A stretch of DNA of 64,000 nt from Puffinus mauretanicus (taxonomy: Eukaryota; Chordata; Aves; Procellariiformes; Procellariidae). Each line of letters opens with the position of its first letter. Position 1 is the first letter of the stretch. A program made the translations under genes and the position numbers. Shown here piece after piece: positions 60,762-64,000 of the stretch. Where the stretch lies: contig JAJKFH010000102.1 of the NCBI GenBank assembly GCA_023333565.1, positions 4,791,001-4,855,000 of the forward strand. Reading direction: 5' to 3'. The notes below the pieces were generated by a model, which was not told the origin of the DNA, did no database searches, and worked only from the letters and a program-made list of their open reading frames with translations.

Positions 60762-62300
60762 ATAGAATCATAGAATCATAGAATCATAGAATCAGTAAGG
60801 TTGGAAAAGACCTTTAAGATCATCGAGTCCAACCGTCAATCCAACACACCATGCCCCCTACACCATGTCCCCAAGGGCCTCATCTACACGTCTTTTAAAT
60901 ACCTCCAGGGATGGTGACTCTACCACTTCCCTGGGCAGCCTGTTCCAAGGCCTGACCACTCTTTCAGTAAAGAAATTTCTCCTAATGTCCAATCTAAACC
61001 TCCTCTGGCGCAACTTGAGGCCATTTCCTCTCGTCCTATCGCTAGTTACTTAGGAGAAGAGACCAACACCCACCTCGCTACAACCTCCTTTCAGGTAGTT
61101 GTAGAGTGTGATGAGGTCTCCCCTCAGCCTCCTCTTCTCAGACTAAACAGTCCCAGTTCCCTCAGCCGCTCCTCATCAGACTTGTGCTCCAGGCCCTTCA
61201 CCAGCTTTGCTCCTCTGACACGCTCCAGCACCTCCATGTCCTTCTTGTAGTGAGGGGCCCAGAACTGAACAGTATTCAGGTGTGCCTCACTAGTGCGATA
61301 CAGGGGATCACCCCCTGCTCCTGCTGGCCACACTATTTCTGATACAGGCCAGGATGCCATTGGCCTTCTTGGCCACCTGGCACACTGCGGCTCATGTTCA
61401 GCCGGCTGTCAATCAGCACCCCCAGGTCCTTTTCCTCCGGCAGCTTTCCAGCCACTCTTCCCCAAGCCTGTAGCTGCCTGGTTGTTGTGGCCAAGTGCAG
61501 GACCCGGCACTTGGCCTTGTTGAACCTCATACAGTTGGCCTCGCCCATCGATCCAGCCTGTCCAGGTCCCTCTGCAGAGCCTTCCCTCCAGCAGATCAAC
61601 ACTCCCGCCCAGCTTGGTGTCATCTGCAAACTTACTGAGGCACTCATCCCTCTCCAGATCGGCTGATAAAGATATTGGAACAACACCGCCCCAAAACTGA
61701 GCCCTGGGAACACCGGCCAGACCGCCGCCAACTGGATTTAACTCCGACCACAACTCTGGGCTCGGCCCACTCTCTGGGCTCGGCCGTCCAGCCAGTTTTT
61801 TACCCAGTGAAGAGTGCACCTCTCTAAGCCGTGAGCCGCCAGCTTCTCTAGGAGAATACTGTGGGAGACAGTGTCAAAGGCCTTACTGAAGTCCAGGTAG
61901 ACCACATCCACAGCCTTTCCCTCATCCACTAAGCGGGTCACCTGGTCATAGAAGGAGATCAGGTTGGTCAAGCAGGACCTGCCTTCCATGAACCCGCGCT
62001 GGCTGGGCCTGATCCCCTGGTTGTCCCGGACATGGCTCGTGAGCGCCCTCAAAACAAACCGCTCCATGATCTTCCCCGGCACCGAGGTCAGGCTGACCGG
62101 CCTGTAGTTCCCCGGATCCTCCTTCCGGCCCTTCTTGTAGATGGGCGTCACATTGGCAAGCCTCCAGTCGTCTGGGACCTCCCCAGTTAACCAGGACTGC
62201 TGGTAAATGATGGAGAGCGGCTCGGCAAGCTCCTCCGCCAGCTCCCTCAGCACCCTCGGGTGGATCCCATCCGGCCCCATAGACTTGTGAGCGTCCAGGT
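60762..62300 (-). mobile_element. CR1 LINE, 5'-truncated, antisense to PIK3C2G
   Basis: The element's 3' end is at the left: four ATAGAATC units (60762 on), which on the element strand are the ATTCTATG tail of avian CR1, followed by 'gaccttta.gatcatc.agtccaac'. Inward, the minus strand encodes the ORF2 reverse transcriptase: SMGPDGIHPRVLRELAEELA near 62290-62220, YLDFSKAFDTVSH at about 61910-61865, FADDTKLGGS at about 61640-61610 (catalytic Asp pair kept), [12 protein letters not shown] near 61430-61395, and [11 protein letters not shown] near 61270-61240. The protein is broken into at least three frames by small indels between the KAFDTV and FADD boxes and later, so this copy is inactive. 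It starts within the reverse transcriptase; the endonuclease region and ORF1 are missing, as usual for CR1. CR1 moves by target-primed reverse transcription and leaves no clear target duplication. Confidence 0.95.
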
Positions 62301-64000
62301 GGATAGATAAAAGCAGAATAATTTAATGCTGATATGTACAATCTTGGCTTAATTATTGGCATTCTTCACTGCCAATATTATTCATTTAATTATTTATTTT
62401 TTAAAAAACATTGATTCGTCTTGGTATAGCATTGTCCAAAAAAAGTAAATTAGAAAACATGGAAGCTTTCATCACCAGGTGACTTCTTCAAAAATTATTC
62501 AGATCAATGAATTGCCAACTGCTTGCTCTCAGTCTAGAGAAAATAAGTTGATGTTTGAATATACCTTCAGAAGGGGGTGAGCAAGTGTTCATATTGTGTC
62601 CTTTCTCACTCCATTCCCATATCACAGCAGCAAAAAGAACACGTCCAGTGACCATTGGAATGAGTTTTGTCTTGGAAAAGAATCTGTGGTACCTTGTTGT
62701 CATTTAACTGCAAGTTGTTGAGATCGAAGCAGGAATCACCATGTGATTTCCATTGTCTGCATTAAAAAGAGATTAGACGGTCATCATAGTCATTTCTGGT
62801 GTTAGATCTGTGACAAGACAACCTTTGTTAGGATATGGAAAACTTCATTTTTCCATGTAGTGCTGCCAAAGAAGGGCTTGAGAAGAGTGGAGTGTTGGTG
62901 ATTAGATATAATTATGGATGCATGTAAGTATGTGTAATGGTGGAAAAATTATTTACCTTTTTTAGGGAAATAGCATCTCTATCTTTTAAATGGAATAATA
63001 TATTATCGACCCTTCTGCTGGGCAGTTGCAGGTTTCCAACATATTCTGGCCTAAGAAATCAGTGACACGAATTAGAAGTTTGATACGAATGCGTTTTGCT
63101 ACTTATTTACATATAGCATATGGTGAAAGTATTTTTTACATGCATATACTGAAAAGAGGGAGCCTCAAACAGCTTCCTGACAATCTCTTCTTCAAAATTC
63201 CAAGCCAATGATTGACTCTCTACAAGTTACTCTGTCTTCAAACAGAAAAACTAAAATACAGGTCAAATGATCAATTTGTTGTATATAGATCTGCTATTAC
63301 TATAGATCTTCAAAATCATCTCTTTTGGAATCTAATGATGTGTTCATGAGTCTCTTCTGTAGTTTGTAAAAGTTTGTTTATGTGCTAAGGAAGCAAAACT
63401 CTGTACCAATGCCGTCTGGAGATTGCCTTCATGATTCTTGCTTACCTTACGTGACACTTGAAATCAGGGTGCATAGTTAAAAATATCTGTCTGTACATGA
63501 AAATTACTATTTTTTTTTACTATTATGCTTAATAACCAATATAAATAGATACTTATAAGTAATGTGCAACTAATTTTTTTTTTTTAAAACAGACAATTTA
63601 TGAACTTTGGCCAATAACTAAATGTTCACAATTCTTTTGTGAATTCAGCTGAAAAACATTTTTTTTAAGGTGAATACTTGCTTCCTTTCCTTTTGTGGGA
63701 AGCTGGCATTCTGTTATGAAGTATTCAGAAAGACGAAATTGTCTTGAACTGAGCAGTTACAAGCAAGAAATTTGGCCTGGCGCTTTACATGGAGTCACAG
63801 ATCTTTCAGCCAGTAGGTGACCTTTAATTTGATTTTGTTTTCTTGAGACATGAGATTTATCAGCCTTAACACTTTTGAACAAAAGTCTTTTAAGACCCGA
63901 ATTTTCAATGTGCCAGATTCCTACTGCGCTTCCAAATAACCTTACGTTCTCTGGAGAAGCTTTATCTTTATGATATGGAAACATATTGAAGCCCAGTTTT

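Larger units (their letters stand above)
59756..64000 (+). other. PIK3C2G: PIK3C2G intron 5 (partial)
   Basis: The intron continues past the window edge. It holds a TG microsatellite (60227-60246) and a long antisense CR1 (60762-62300). Outside these, no exon or other element was recognised at 62.3-64 kb. Confidence 0.75.

Noticed and set aside
61293..61666. Plus-strand frames within the CR1 copy
   Set aside because: They are shadows of the minus-strand CR1 reverse transcriptase in GC-rich DNA.
1..64000. CRISPR arrays, tRNA or rRNA genes, bacterial operons
   Set aside because: No regular repeat-spacer array and no cloverleaf or rRNA sequence was recognised; the composition and introns are those of a vertebrate nuclear genome.

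Overview
The window looks like a stretch of bird nuclear genome. It is AT-rich and gene-poor, and it carries CR1 LINE copies, including one that ends in the typical avian CR1 tail (repeats of ATAGAATC on the + strand, i.e. the reversed ATTCTATG tail) and still reads as CR1 reverse transcriptase. Older MIR/L2-like fragments and palindromic MITE-like relics, familiar from sauropsid genomes, are also present. No bacterial, plasmid or organellar features were seen.

Only one protein-coding gene can be identified with confidence: the 5' part of PIK3C2G (class II phosphoinositide 3-kinase, gamma isoform), on the + strand. Five coding exons were placed from frame, splice signals and similarity to the mammalian protein: 39174-39833, 45786-45868, 49377-49534, 52827-52938 and 59653-59755. 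They join in a single open frame of 1116 bases (372 codons). They encode the long unstructured N-terminal part and the Ras-binding domain. The C2, helical, kinase, PX and terminal C2 parts must lie to the right of the window.

Layout: 1-39 kb is upstream DNA without a recognised gene. It holds simple T/G-rich tracts, ancient CR1 relics (about 6.3 and 10.7 kb), a degraded Ty3/gypsy-type reverse transcriptase on the - strand (about 8.9-9.5 kb), a LINE-ORF1-like coiled-coil relic (about 16.1 kb), L2/MIR scraps (17.8 and 24.7 kb), and two stretches with good splice signals that could be untranslated exons (29.67-29.81 and 33.28-33.40 kb). 39-64 kb is PIK3C2G with its introns. The introns hold more repeats: MITE-like palindromes, a probable CR1 ORF1 piece at about 43.7-44.2 kb, CR1 relics, MIR at 53.1 and 56.7 kb, AT microsatellites, and a 1.5 kb CR1 at 60.76-62.3 kb antisense to the gene.

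No new biological system was found. The observations most worth a check are the gypsy-like pol fossil (rare in birds), a strong G-quadruplex motif in a PIK3C2G intron, two candidate upstream exons, and two unassigned - strand open frames with secreted-protein character (33.7-34.1 kb and 50.5-50.8 kb).
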